A DNA stretch of 64,000 bases from Tardiphaga robiniae (GCF_001618955.1 NZ_LVYV01000034.1:372001-436000); one strand, 5' to 3'; positions 25,309-34,912 are shown, counted from the stretch's first letter. The notes: generated from the sequence alone by a model not told the origin. Numbers and translations: made by a program.

Positions 25309-25323
25309 GGATAATATTTATCC
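25309..25323 (-). promoter_or_regulatory. Palindromic operator upstream of the rrf2-ahpD operon
   Basis: GGATAA-TAT-TTATCC is a perfect 15-base palindrome, 25 bases upstream of the rrf2 start, in an AT-rich patch of an otherwise GC-rich region. Its position and dyad symmetry fit a binding site for a dimeric Rrf2 protein; it also overlaps -10-like AT-rich sequence. Binding is inferred. Confidence 0.6.
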
Positions 25324-25363
25324 GTGATTGGCTCGCGTGTCAATTGGGTTCTTTGGGGACGTG

Positions 25364-25443
25364 TGGGCGGGAATAGCGCAGCGTATTCGCCGCAATCACG
25401 GGAGGAGGATCGGCGGGTTACGCTGCGCTAACCGCCCTACGGC
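25364..25443. repeat. Inverted GC-rich intergenic repeat
   Basis: Arms around GGCGGGAATAGCGCAGCG (25365 onward) and TTACGCTGCGCTAACCGCCC (25418-25437) are imperfect inverted copies, flanking a short spacer. It resembles a dispersed Bradyrhizobium-group repeat and lies between the rrf2 promoter and the end of the DUF6886 gene. Confidence 0.55.
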
Positions 25444-25463
25444 TGCGTTGAAATCTCAGTCGG

Positions 25464-25991
25464 TCAATCCAGAGCATTGCGGAGGCGAATGCCGCTGACA
25501 TGCAGCGATGTCTCCCACAAGGGCGCCAGCGTCTTCAGGGACGGCAGGACGCGCAATTCGACGCCAGCGGCTTCCAGTGCTTTTTCGATGTTGTCGATCC
25601 GCTCAACGTTCAGCGGCATGGATGGCGCGCGCGATATCCAGATGCCCGCGTCGTCCAGCGATTCAAACCCGTCCGGCGAAAGCTCGTAGCGATAGATTGT
25701 GGTGTGGGAGAGTCTGTCCAGCCAGCCGAGTTCGATATGCGCAACCATGCGGCAGGTGGTCATGTTCTTGTAGGCGGTGAGGTATTCCGGCGTTGTCGTC
25801 GCTGTCGGCCAGACAAAAATGCGCGGGCAGTCGCGCGGGAACAGATACATCGGCGCATGCCAGTCATCGATCGCCCAGACCAAGGGGCCGTTGAGCCACT
25901 CCTGTTCCTGGGCGCGAGGCGTTGCCACCTTCACCGGCCGTGGCATGAAGACTTCAATGTTGTTCTCGTCGCTGAAATGAAACAGGCGCAT
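25464..25991 (-). CDS. DUF6886-like protein
   Basis: A 175-residue soluble protein beginning MRLFHFSDENNIEVFMPRPV and continuing GPLVWAIDDWHAPMYLFPRD with CPRIFVW. This pattern matches a small family of unknown function (DUF6886) known from bacilli and proteobacteria. The N-terminal FHFS motif is reminiscent of ADP-ribosyltransferase-like folds, but that is only an impression. The start at 25991 matches the family N-terminus; the longer frame to 26054 is not needed. It is divergent from the DUF899 gene and probably monocistronic. Confidence 0.72.
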   Translation of the reverse strand: MRLFHFSDENNIEVFMPRPVKVATPRAQEQEWLNGPLVWAIDDWHAPMYLFPRDCPRIFVWPTATTTPEYLTAYKNMTTCRMVAHIELGWLDRLSHTTIYRYELSPDGFESLDDAGIWISRAPSMPLNVERIDNIEKALEAAGVELRVLPSLKTLAPLWETSLHVSGIRLRNALD

Positions 25992-26146
25992 GGCGCACTC
26001 ATGGGCGTCGGCGTGCAGGGCGTCAACTGCGACGCGGACTCTTGAACCGCGCACAATGAACTTGTTGCTTTGTCATGTCGGATTGGCCGGTTCCGGAACG
26101 TCCTCCAGATGAACCACGTTGAAACGCCCCAAGGGAGGATCATGTC

Positions 26147-26848
26147 ATGACCGGTTCCAGCCTGATACCTGCGGTCGAACTCGTGAAGAAAGCCGGCTTT
26201 CGCTATCCCAATGAAAGCAGTGAATACCGTCAGGCGCGCAATGCGCTGCTTGTCGAGGAGATCGAACTGCGGCGCCAGATCGAACGCGTCGCGGAGCTGC
26301 GTCGTGCGCTGCCAGATGGCGGCGAGGTGACCAAGGACTATGACTTCATCGGCGAGAAGGGCCTCGTGAATTTCGCGGGCCTGTTCGGCGACAAACAGAC
26401 GCTCGTCGTTTACTCCTACATGTATGGGCCGCAGCGCGAGAAACCTTGCCCGATGTGCACATCGCTGCTGTCGGCCTGGGACGGCGAGGTGCCTGACATT
26501 ACTCAGCGCGTGGCGCTGGCCGTTGTGGCGCGCTCGCCGATTGAGCGGCTGGTCGCCTTCAAGAAGCAGCGTGGCTGGCATTACCTGCCGCTGTTCTCGG
26601 ACACCTCCGGCGCGTTCAGCCGTGACTATCACGGGCTGACGAAGGACGGCGGTGACGATGCTGCCTTCAACGTCTTCACCCGCCGCAGCGGCAAGATTCG
26701 CCATTTCTGGAGTGGCGAGATGGATGGATCCACGGCCGATCCCGGCCAGGACCCGCGCGGCGCACCGGACCTGATGCCGCTCTGGACGGTTCTGGACGTC
26801 ACGCCGGAGGGGCGGGGCACCGACTGGTATCCGAAGCTGAACTACTGA
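26147..26848 (+). CDS. DUF899 thioredoxin-like protein
   Basis: A 233-residue DUF899 protein with a thioredoxin-like fold. ARNALLVEEIELRRQIERVA is near residues 27-46. It is followed by a strand region (LVVYSYMYGP) and the redox-type motif KPCPMCTSLLSAWDGEVPDI near 100-119, which holds a CPMC pair. The C-terminal NVFTRRSGKIRHFWSGEMDG with DLMPLWTVLDVTPEGRG is typical. It is probably a cytosolic oxidoreductase or thiol-binding protein with unknown partner. A GGGAGG ribosome-binding site precedes ATG 26147. Confidence 0.88.
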   Translation: MTGSSLIPAVELVKKAGFRYPNESSEYRQARNALLVEEIELRRQIERVAELRRALPDGGEVTKDYDFIGEKGLVNFAGLFGDKQTLVVYSYMYGPQREKPCPMCTSLLSAWDGEVPDITQRVALAVVARSPIERLVAFKKQRGWHYLPLFSDTSGAFSRDYHGLTKDGGDDAAFNVFTRRSGKIRHFWSGEMDGSTADPGQDPRGAPDLMPLWTVLDVTPEGRGTDWYPKLNY

Positions 26849-27265
26849 GGTCGTGATCATTTGGCGGCTTAGCCGGCACAAATTGATCGTTGTGATTACC
26901 TAAATACCGCAAAGGGAAATGTGGTTCCACGCGCACCAGCCTCACACTAGGCCAATGGCCTAATAGCAGCGTGCCAATAGTTCGGGCCGGGCGTGACCCA
27001 AAACCCCAGCGCGCCTGAGACCGGCCTGCGAGAGCCCCGAAAGCTCTCGCAGGTTCCCCGAATTCGTCCTGTCGGTTACTCAAAAAGGCCATGATTGGCA
27101 GGCCTTTAGGTAGGCAATCGGTGGGGGACCTCCAATTAATTCGCATTTAACTAAAACTCGCCTTAATGGCGTTTCGCATCCCTGCGCGGTGCATTTCGAG
27201 ACCTGTGTGTCTCGTCAGGCACAACGGGCAGAGAGCTTAGTAAACGTGTGTTGGACGTCAGGCGT
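26849..27265. other. Intergenic region of about 417 bases with a strong GC-rich hairpin
   Basis: No gene is convincing in this gap. It holds a perfect 11-base-pair hairpin, CCTGCGAGAGC (27025-27035) and GCTCTCGCAGG (27043-27053), around a CCCGAAA loop, without a following T-run. It lies about 170 bases after the DUF899 stop and 210 before the DUF2778 gene. It could belong to a leader, a small RNA or a terminator remnant. The sequence downstream of 27140 is AT-richer and probably holds the promoter of the next gene. Confidence 0.45.
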
Positions 27266-28462
27266 ATGAGTAGCAGTAAACGTGCGTTGAACCATTCTGC
27301 ACCCTCACGCCGAGGCCAGCATCAGGTGTCGAAATCCAGTTCACGTATGTTCGTGACCGGCGCTGCACTGGCTGCCGTCGCATTGACCGGTGGATGGACG
27401 CTCGCCGGCAAGCTTTTCCAGAACGGCGTGCAGCCTGCGATGGTCTCCGCCAATCTCGGCGGTGATGCAGGCGTCGGCCAGTCATCCTTCGCCGAGCGCT
27501 TCGACAGCCGCTTCTCACGCACTGAACACCGTACGTCCTTTACCGAGCGTTTCGAGCCGGCCGTTAATGCGCCGCTCGCAGCCGCGCAGCCCGAGCCCAA
27601 GCGTCAGGTCGCCTGGTTCGACCCGACCTATTCGATGGGCGCCGCGCCCGAGCGCTTCGTCAAGCGCACCCCGGCTTCTGAAGCTGTGATCCCTGCACCG
27701 GCTGCGAAGCCGCAGGAAGTCGCGCTGATGCAGCCGGCGCCGACGGTGCGCCAGCTCGTCGACAGCATTCCGATGCCGGCCGCACGGCCTTCCGATACCC
27801 GTACGGCGTCCGCGCCGCAGCAGGCGACACAAGCGCCGTCGCAGCCGGTCGCACAGGCCAGCGCCGCCAGGGGCGGCGCCTACGGCCACGACTCGCTGGT
27901 TCAGAAGGCGCGACTGGCGCTGGCCGCACAGCCCAAGTCCGGCAATTTCAACGTCTTCGAGAAACTGTTTGGCGGCAACGCTCCGCAGTCGGGCCCCGTG
28001 CTCGCTTATGCGGGCTCCGACGGCGGCGTGCTGAGCAACGGTACCGATGCGGCGGCCAGCAACGAGCCCACCCTGAGCGATCGCACCACCGCAGTCTACG
28101 ACATCTCCGCGCGTAAAGTTTACATGCCCGACGGCACCAAGCTGGAAGCGCATTCCGGCCTCGGCAGCCGTCTCGACAATCCCGCTTACGCCCATGAGCG
28201 GATGCGCGGCGTGACGCCGCCGCACATCTATGATCTGAAGCCGCGCGAGGCTCTGTTCCATGGCGTGGCCGCGCTGCGCCTGACGCCGGTGGGCGGCGAG
28301 GGCGCGATCCATGGCCGCACGGGTCTGCTCGCGCATACCTACATGCTCGGCCCCAATGGCGATTCCAACGGCTGCGTCTCGTTCCGGGACTACAACAAGT
28401 TCCTGCAGGCCTATCGCAATGGTGAAGTGAAGCGCCTCATCGTGGTTGCCAAACTCGACTGA
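27266..28462 (+). CDS. Membrane-anchored DUF2778 (L,D-transpeptidase-like) protein
   Basis: A 398-residue protein with a short basic N-terminus and one membrane segment (FVTGAALAAVALTGGWTLAG, about residues 31-50). A long Ala/Pro/Gln-rich, probably disordered, periplasmic linker follows, and then a C-terminal DUF2778 domain from about residue 275. The domain has the His and Cys of an L,D-transpeptidase-like site: GAIHGRTGLLAHTY (His near 348) and SNGCVSF (Cys near 370). It is thus likely to act on peptidoglycan in the periplasm. Tlde1 effectors of type VI secretion share the domain, but no secretion genes are near. ATG 27266 is preferred over GTG 27248. Confidence 0.82.
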   Translation: MSSSKRALNHSAPSRRGQHQVSKSSSRMFVTGAALAAVALTGGWTLAGKLFQNGVQPAMVSANLGGDAGVGQSSFAERFDSRFSRTEHRTSFTERFEPAVNAPLAAAQPEPKRQVAWFDPTYSMGAAPERFVKRTPASEAVIPAPAAKPQEVALMQPAPTVRQLVDSIPMPAARPSDTRTASAPQQATQAPSQPVAQASAARGGAYGHDSLVQKARLALAAQPKSGNFNVFEKLFGGNAPQSGPVLAYAGSDGGVLSNGTDAAASNEPTLSDRTTAVYDISARKVYMPDGTKLEAHSGLGSRLDNPAYAHERMRGVTPPHIYDLKPREALFHGVAALRLTPVGGEGAIHGRTGLLAHTYMLGPNGDSNGCVSFRDYNKFLQAYRNGEVKRLIVVAKLD

Positions 28463-28508
28463 TCGATACGGTGACGTGCCGCCCATGAAGGCGAGGCATG
28501 TTCAGTCA

Positions 28509-29423
28509 TTATGAGCCGACCTTCGGATCGATCTTCCGTGCACTCGCGACATCTGCCGCGCCGCCCGCGTTGTCGCCCATTTCAAGCCGTGTCATGCCGC
28601 GCAGATAGAGTGCCTTGGCGTATTTCGGATTGATGCGCAGCGCCGCATTGAAATCGGCCATCGCGCGGTCGTTGTCACCCTTGTCGGACCATACATTGCC
28701 ACGATTGGTCAGCGCCGCCACATAGGTCGGTGCGATGCGGATCGCCTCGTTGTAGTCGGCGATGGCACGATCGTTGTCCCCCTTCAGGCTGAAGGCGAAG
28801 CCGCGGTTGAACACCGGGCAGGGGTCGTTCGGATTGATCCGGATCGCTTCGCCGAAATCGGCGATTGCGCGTGCATGATCGCCCTTCACCAGCCAGGCGC
28901 CGCCGCGATTGCTGTAGGCGCCGCCTTCCTGCGGGTTGAGACGGATCGCCATGTCGTAGTCGGCAATAGCGCGGTCGTTATCGTCCTTGGCGTACCAGGC
29001 GACACCGCGATTGACATAGGCGTCGGTATTGTTGGGATCGAGATCCAGCGCGACGTTAAAGTCGCGGATGGCGCGGTCGTTGTCGCCGCGGGCGAGCCAG
29101 AGATTGCCGCGCATGAAATAGGCGCGGGCATAATCCGGGTTCAGGCGAATGGCTTCATCGAAAGCGGCCATGGCAGGGCCGCTCTCGTGCCGTTCATTAT
29201 ACTCGAAGGCACGGTTGAAATGCAGCTCAGCAAGCTGGCGGCCGCGGTAATTGCCTGACGCGATGGCGCGGTCGCAGGCCGCGATCGCCAGGACGCCGGA
29301 GGCATCGGTACATTGCTGTGCATCGTCGGCGGCAGCTTGCGCGATCGGCATTGCTGCGCTCGCCAGCAGGGCAGCGAACAGGACGCGGATGGCGCAACGG
29401 TTCAGGCTTGGAAAGTGGCGCAT
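28509..29423 (-). CDS. Exported TPR-repeat protein
   Basis: A 304-residue protein with a signal peptide (IRVLFAALLASAAMPIAQAA) followed by about seven tetratricopeptide repeats of 34 residues. The repeats have the recurring pattern GDNDRAIADYNEAIRINP; the DND/DRAI wording is nearly identical in successive units. Such periplasmic TPR proteins scaffold protein complexes. ATG 29423 is chosen because the signal peptide begins there; the frame is open to 29480. It lies 69 bases downstream of a group of four small genes on the same strand and may be co-transcribed with them. Confidence 0.87.
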   Translation of the reverse strand: MRHFPSLNRCAIRVLFAALLASAAMPIAQAAADDAQQCTDASGVLAIAACDRAIASGNYRGRQLAELHFNRAFEYNERHESGPAMAAFDEAIRLNPDYARAYFMRGNLWLARGDNDRAIRDFNVALDLDPNNTDAYVNRGVAWYAKDDNDRAIADYDMAIRLNPQEGGAYSNRGGAWLVKGDHARAIADFGEAIRINPNDPCPVFNRGFAFSLKGDNDRAIADYNEAIRIAPTYVAALTNRGNVWSDKGDNDRAMADFNAALRINPKYAKALYLRGMTRLEMGDNAGGAADVASARKIDPKVGS

Positions 29424-29492
29424 GGCTCGACCTCTCGCGTGTGACAGGCGTTGGTCACACCGCGAAGAGGAAGGGTTCAATGGTGGGAGAGG

Positions 29493-29768
29493 CTATCGGA
29501 AATCGATGCTGCGGAGCACGATGCCCGGTGGTCTTCCCTCAAATTCGGAATTCGCGAATTTGCGTGCTGCGCAGGCCTCGATGCGATCGCGCAACCGGAT
29601 GAATTGCTCCTCACGCTGCTCGGGCTTGGTGCGGGTCGCCTTTTCAAGCTCGTCCATCGCGCTGGTGCTGATCGCGCATGTAACTTCTGTCGCGTCATTC
29701 ATCATCGAGAACAGGACGACCATGCGATTATATTCGAAGCTTTGGAAAACACCGTGTGTAAGCGCCAT
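29493..29768 (-). CDS. Small protein, possibly DUF1488-like, 91 aa
   Basis: A 91-residue protein: YNRMVVLFSMMNDATEVTCA near residues 13-32, then STSAMDELEKATRTKPEQRE and LRDRIEACAARKFAN. The pattern of a short beta-rich start followed by a helix resembles DUF1488-type proteins, but I hold this loosely. It is cytosolic with no catalytic motif. It starts 15 bases after the 59-residue gene and is followed 69 bases later by the TPR gene. Confidence 0.65.
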   Translation of the reverse strand: MALTHGVFQSFEYNRMVVLFSMMNDATEVTCAISTSAMDELEKATRTKPEQREEQFIRLRDRIEACAARKFANSEFEGRPPGIVLRSIDFR

Positions 29769-29783
29769 CGTCGTCTTCCCGCT

Positions 29784-29963
29784 TCAGGCCTTGCGCTTCG
29801 GCACGACAGGGTTGAGTTCAGCGATCTTGCGCAAGCATTCGGCCTCGGTGGGATGTGGGCCCGTAACAAAGGTTCCGCTGATCTTGGTGCTGTACCAGCC
29901 GGACTCGACGCCGAGGCGGAGAGATTCTGCGACTTGAACGTGACGGTGCAAGAGGTTCTGCAT
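29784..29963 (-). CDS. Small uncharacterised protein, 59 aa
   Basis: A 59-residue product, MQNLLHRHVQVAESLRLGVE through GWYSTKISGTFVTGPHPTEA to the end, ELNPVVPKRKA. The phrase GWYSTKISGTFVTGPHPTEA with ECLRKIAEL looks like a compact folded domain. The ATG at 29963 is the only start giving a coherent protein; the upstream extension is Arg/Ser-rich readthrough of intergenic sequence. It is embedded in a run of four small same-strand genes. I recognise similar products only as hypothetical proteins of Bradyrhizobium relatives. Confidence 0.6.
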   Translation of the reverse strand: MQNLLHRHVQVAESLRLGVESGWYSTKISGTFVTGPHPTEAECLRKIAELNPVVPKRKA

Positions 29964-30025
29964 GAGGATGCTTTCGGTTGAGCGCTGGCTGCTGCGGGAT
30001 CGCTGCGACCTGCGTAATGATGGGA

Positions 30026-30322
30026 TCAGTCGTTGGCGGCAAGCCGCGTGAAGTCGTCCAGCACGATCGCGATCAGATCGCGGTGCTGGGTATCCTGTGC
30101 GCTGAGCGATGCGCCGTAGAGATTGAGGACGTAGCGCGCCTTTGCTGCAGCCTCGGGCCATGTGGTGGCCGGCGTGGTCAGTAACTGCTCTTCGAGTGCC
30201 AGCTGCCGCTCACGCAGTGCTGCGGCATTGGATTCGACTTCGGCGAGACTGCGCCGGATATCGGTGGCTTTCTGTGCCGCCATGCCGCGGCGGCTATCCA
30301 GCTCGACGGGAGTGTCGGTCAT
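30026..30322 (-). CDS. Small coiled-coil protein, 98 aa
   Basis: A 98-residue protein, unrecognised. Residues about 12-48 (MAAQKATDIRRSLAEVESNA then AALRERQLALEEQLL) form a likely coiled coil, followed by TTWPEAAAKARYVLNLYGAS and a helical tail, LIAIVLDDFTRLAAND. Its start overlaps the stop of the preceding gene by four bases, so the two are translationally coupled. There is no signal peptide or membrane segment. Confidence 0.7.
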   Translation of the reverse strand: MTDTPVELDSRRGMAAQKATDIRRSLAEVESNAAALRERQLALEEQLLTTPATTWPEAAAKARYVLNLYGASLSAQDTQHRDLIAIVLDDFTRLAAND

Positions 30323-30582
30323 GGTGCGCTCGCATCGATGCGCTGCACATCTGCCAGCTCAAGCGACCCAATGGAGATCATCTCCATGGAACTTGTATGG
30401 GGTGGTGCACCGGGCACGATCATCATGGTCGCGGTGCGCCGATAGCTGGCGAAGGACAGTCCCTCGATCATCTCCTCATCGGTGATGACGTCATACGACC
30501 CTGCCGGGATCAAACGACCAAGGCCCTTCAACTGGAAAGGATGCTTGAAAGTAACGGTCTCACGGCGCGATCTCGTGGTCAC
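30319..30582 (-). CDS. Small uncharacterised protein, 87 aa
   Basis: An 87-residue protein of unknown family: VTFKHPFQLKGLGRLIPAGS then YDVITDEEMIEGLSFASYRR followed by a strand-rich TATMMIVPG. This reads as a small beta-rich domain. Comparable hypothetical proteins occur, from memory, across Bradyrhizobium. It is the first of the four-gene small-protein run (30582 to 29493) and overlaps the coiled-coil gene by four bases. Its promoter should lie in the AT-rich region at about 30590-30700. Confidence 0.68.
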   Translation of the reverse strand: MTTRSRRETVTFKHPFQLKGLGRLIPAGSYDVITDEEMIEGLSFASYRRTATMMIVPGAPPHTSSMEMISIGSLELADVQRIDASAP

Positions 30583-30859
30583 GCGCGCATGTCGCTGCTG
30601 AGATCCGGCATCCGTTCAGCGTGCGCCTATTCACAGACATTAGCCACCGATTTCTTTGAGCGATCCGGTGTTTCGTCGAATTTCGCTATGATTGTCTTGT
30701 TATTGGACGTTTTGTCGCCATTTCGAGGATGTATCTGACATCGATGACATTCTGGCCGACGCTTGCGCTGGGTTTTTCTCGCAAGATCGTCGCGCAATGT
30801 GCAACGCTTGCGATGTCTCGCTTTTGAAATCAACGATTTGCCGGGATGAGGTGTTTTGC

Positions 30860-31687
30860 ATGAAGATCCGTGTTGGCTACGAGATGATCTATGATTTCCC
30901 GCAGCCGACGCCTGTCATGATCGTGATGGGCATGCACTTCACGCGTGCCTCCGACGTGGTGGTGCCGGACTATCTCACAATAAATCCCTCAATTCCGATC
31001 ACGCCGTATCGCGATGGCTTTGGCAACTGGTGCAGCCGCATTGTTGCGCCGGCGGGCCGCATCATGTTCAAAGCCGACGGTATCGTCAACGATAGCGGCA
31101 AGCCGGATATCATCGTGCCGTCTGCCATGCAGCATGCAGTGGAGGACCTGCCGGCCGAGACGATCGTCTATCTGCTCGGCAGCCGTTACTGCGAGACGGA
31201 TCGGCTGTCGGACGTCGCCTGGCAGTTGTTCGAGAAGACTGTGCCTGGCTGGGCGCGCGTGCAGGCAATCTGCGATTTCGTGCATAACCATATCCAGTTC
31301 GGTTACGAGCACGCACGCGCGACCAAGACCGCCTGGGACGCTTACAACGAGGGGAAGGGCGTCTGCCGCGACTATGCGCATCTGGCCATCACCTTCTGTC
31401 GCTGCATGAACATCCCCGCGCGCTACTGCACCGGCTATCTCGGTGACATCGGTATGCCGAAGCCATGGGCCGACGGCGATTTCGCCGGCTGGTTCGAAGC
31501 CTATATCGGCGGTCGCTGGTATACGTTTGATGCCCGCAACAACATCCCGCGCATCGGCCGCGTGTTGATTGCGCAGGGCCGCGATGCGGCCGACGTGCCG
31601 ATCACGCAGACTTTCGGGCCGAACACGCTGGTGAGTTTCAAGGTGTGGACGGACGAGATTGATGAAACCACGGAGGCTGCGCACTGA
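30860..31687 (+). CDS. Transglutaminase-like protein lacking the usual catalytic His
   Basis: A 275-residue protein with an N-terminal beta domain (MKIRVGYEMIYDFPQPTPVM) and a transglutaminase-like core. The nucleophile motif GKGVCRDYAHLAI places Cys169, and WYTFDARN supplies the Asp near 224. Where transglutaminases have H-x-W, this protein reads DFAGWFEAYIGG: Ala209 replaces His. Other members of this subfamily that I recall also lack His here, so it is likely a subfamily trait that changes or abolishes classic chemistry. It is separate from the canonical transglutaminase at 40792. ATG 30860 is chosen; the upstream frame (30692) is Cys-rich readthrough. Confidence 0.87.
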   Translation: MKIRVGYEMIYDFPQPTPVMIVMGMHFTRASDVVVPDYLTINPSIPITPYRDGFGNWCSRIVAPAGRIMFKADGIVNDSGKPDIIVPSAMQHAVEDLPAETIVYLLGSRYCETDRLSDVAWQLFEKTVPGWARVQAICDFVHNHIQFGYEHARATKTAWDAYNEGKGVCRDYAHLAITFCRCMNIPARYCTGYLGDIGMPKPWADGDFAGWFEAYIGGRWYTFDARNNIPRIGRVLIAQGRDAADVPITQTFGPNTLVSFKVWTDEIDETTEAAH

Positions 31688-31813
31688 TTTGCTTTGTCGG
31701 CTCTCGCTTACCTTCGCGTAAGCCTGCATTTTCAGCAGCATGTGAGCAGCCGGCAAGGAACCGAGTGCTCAGACGAGAATTTCACCTGTCGTAACTTCGT
31801 AAGGACAGGACTG

Positions 31814-32170
31814 ATGGCAAACACTCTGACAAGCCTGACGACCGCCGTGGCGTTGATCGCGGGTTCCAGCGCCGCGGCTTTGGGCAGCGGCACGGACGCA
31901 CAGCGCGAAGCCTGCACGCCCGATGCGTTTCGCCTCTGTACATCCGCGATGCCGGATGAGGGGCGCGTGGAAAACTGCCTGCGCAACGCTGGCCCGCGCT
32001 TGAGCCGCTCTTGTTACGATGTGTTCTTTCCGCAGTCGGCCAACAATCAAGCCCAGATGACGCGTGGGCAGATGCCAGTGCGCGAGCGAGCACAGCCTTC
32101 GGCCCCGGATCGCATGCAGACACCGTCGTCGATGCCGCAGATGCCGCCGGCCAGCGGTGATGATGATTGA
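31814..32170 (+). CDS. Small secreted protein with four cysteines, 118 aa
   Basis: A 118-residue protein with a probable signal peptide (MANTLTSLTTAVALIAGSSA, cleavage near residue 23-25). A compact region follows: CTPDAFRLCTSAMPDEGRVE then NCLRNAGPRLSRSCYDVFF, with four Cys that could form two disulfides. The tail is Met/Pro/Gln-rich and disordered. Proteins of this CTPD..RLC type are frequent and uncharacterised in Bradyrhizobium relatives. ATG 31814 after AGGACAGGA is the start; a longer frame from 31694 would bury the signal peptide. A hairpin terminator follows at 32204. Confidence 0.75.
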   Translation: MANTLTSLTTAVALIAGSSAAALGSGTDAQREACTPDAFRLCTSAMPDEGRVENCLRNAGPRLSRSCYDVFFPQSANNQAQMTRGQMPVRERAQPSAPDRMQTPSSMPQMPPASGDDD

Positions 32171-32203
32171 GGCAGGGCAAGATCTAGTCTCGCGATAACA
32201 AGC

Positions 32204-32234
32204 AAAGGCGGTGCTGATTGCACCGCCTTTGACC
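32204..32234 (+). terminator. Rho-independent terminator
   Basis: Arms AAAGGCGGTGC (32204-32214) and GCACCGCCTTT (32220-32230) are perfectly paired with a TGATT loop. It lies between the small secreted protein gene and the convergent SDR pseudogene and may serve both strands. Confidence 0.82.
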
Positions 32235-32263
32235 TATGTCGGATAGACTGTTGAGCAGATGGG

Positions 32264-32680
32264 TTACTTGAAGCCGCCGGTGGCGTGCAGCGTTTCGCCC
32301 GTCACGTAAGATGCAGCATCGGAAGCCAGGAATGCGACGACGGAAGCGATTTCCTCGACCTTGCCGATGCGACCCATCGGCGTGGCGGATTCGATCCACT
32401 TGCGCATGTCGCCTTCATGGAATCCGGCTGACACCACGCCCTCGGTTGCGATCATGCCGGGATTGACGGCGTTGACGCGGATCTTGCGTGGCGCAAGTTC
32501 CTTCGCCAGTACCGATGTAATTGCATCGACCGAGGCCTTGGTCGCGGTGTAGACCGCCGAGCCCGGTGGGGTGATCGTCGAGACGCCCGATGAGATGTTG
32601 ATGATGCTGCCGCCATCGGGGTTGAAGTGTCTGGCCGCTTCCTGCGAGGCGAGCAGCAGCCCGAGCACGTTCAGATCGAA
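32264..32680 (-). pseudogene. 5'-truncated SDR dehydrogenase fragment next to groEL
   Basis: The reading frame encodes the C-terminal 139 residues or so of a short-chain dehydrogenase (FabG/glucose dehydrogenase type). It starts FDLNVLGLLLASQEAARHF, then SIINISSGVSTITPPGSAVY with the catalytic Ser, YTATKASVDAI with Tyr and Lys, and ends YVTGETLHATGGFK. The N-terminal cofactor-binding half (TGxxxGxG) is missing: immediately upstream of Phe the frame meets a stop (TAA, 32684-32686) and the sequence becomes AT-rich groEL downstream region. The breakpoint is therefore near 32681. About 110 residues are lost, so the remnant is unlikely to be active. A GTG at 32668 could give a 134-residue product, but no ribosome-binding site supports it. 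Confidence 0.85.
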
Positions 32681-32722
32681 ATATTACAAACGCCTCAATC
32701 AATTTCGATTTCAGCTTTTCAA

Positions 32723-32752
32723 ACAAAAACCCCGGCATCGCTGCCGGGGTTC
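32723..32752 (-). terminator. Rho-independent terminator of groESL
   Basis: On the minus strand ACCCCGGCA / TGCCGGGGT pair around a short loop and are followed by TTTTTG. It lies 33 bases after the groEL stop codon. Confidence 0.87.
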
Positions 32753-32784
32753 TGCATTTGATAGTTCGCTTGAACAGCGTGGAC

Positions 32785-34443
<1,659 letters not shown>

Positions 34444-34466
34444 TCAGGAGAGATGGAGAAAGGCGC

Positions 34467-34784
34467 TTAAGCGGCCTTCTTCTTGGCAGGAGCGGCGCCT
34501 TCGAGGACGCCCATGATGTCGCTTTCCTTCATGATCAGGAGGTCCTGACCATCGATCTTGACCTCGGTGCCCGACCACTTGCCGAACAGCACGCGCTCGC
34601 CGACCTTCAGGTCGATCGGGATCAGCTTGCCGGCTTCGTCGCGGCCGCCTGCGCCGACAGAGACGATCTCGCCCTGGGAGGGCTTCTCTTTGGCGCTATC
34701 CGGAATGATGATGCCGCCAGCGGACTTCTCTTCGGCGTCGATACGCTTGACCACAACGCGATCGTGAAGCGGACGGAATTTCAT
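34467..34784 (-). CDS. groES: Co-chaperonin GroES (10 kDa)
   Basis: Heptameric lid of GroEL (105 aa). It begins [20 protein letters not shown], has the mobile loop [20 protein letters not shown] at residues 18-37, and contains [20 protein letters not shown]. The end is Ala/Lys-rich (AAPAKKKAA), a small extension beyond the typical 95-97 residues. An AGGAGG-type site precedes the start. First gene of groES-groEL, transcribed from the CIRCE-overlapping promoter about 130 bases upstream. Confidence 0.98.
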   Translation of the reverse strand: MKFRPLHDRVVVKRIDAEEKSAGGIIIPDSAKEKPSQGEIVSVGAGGRDEAGKLIPIDLKVGERVLFGKWSGTEVKIDGQDLLIMKESDIMGVLEGAAPAKKKAA

Positions 34785-34912
34785 GCAGTCCTCCTAAGTT
34801 TCTGTAGATGCTTGAGAAATTTAAATTGGCAGTCTGAGCCAACAAGTGCCAGCGCAGCTCGTCCGGACATAGGCCGAACGTTCCCCACCGGCAAGGGTCT
34901 GTATCAAATATT

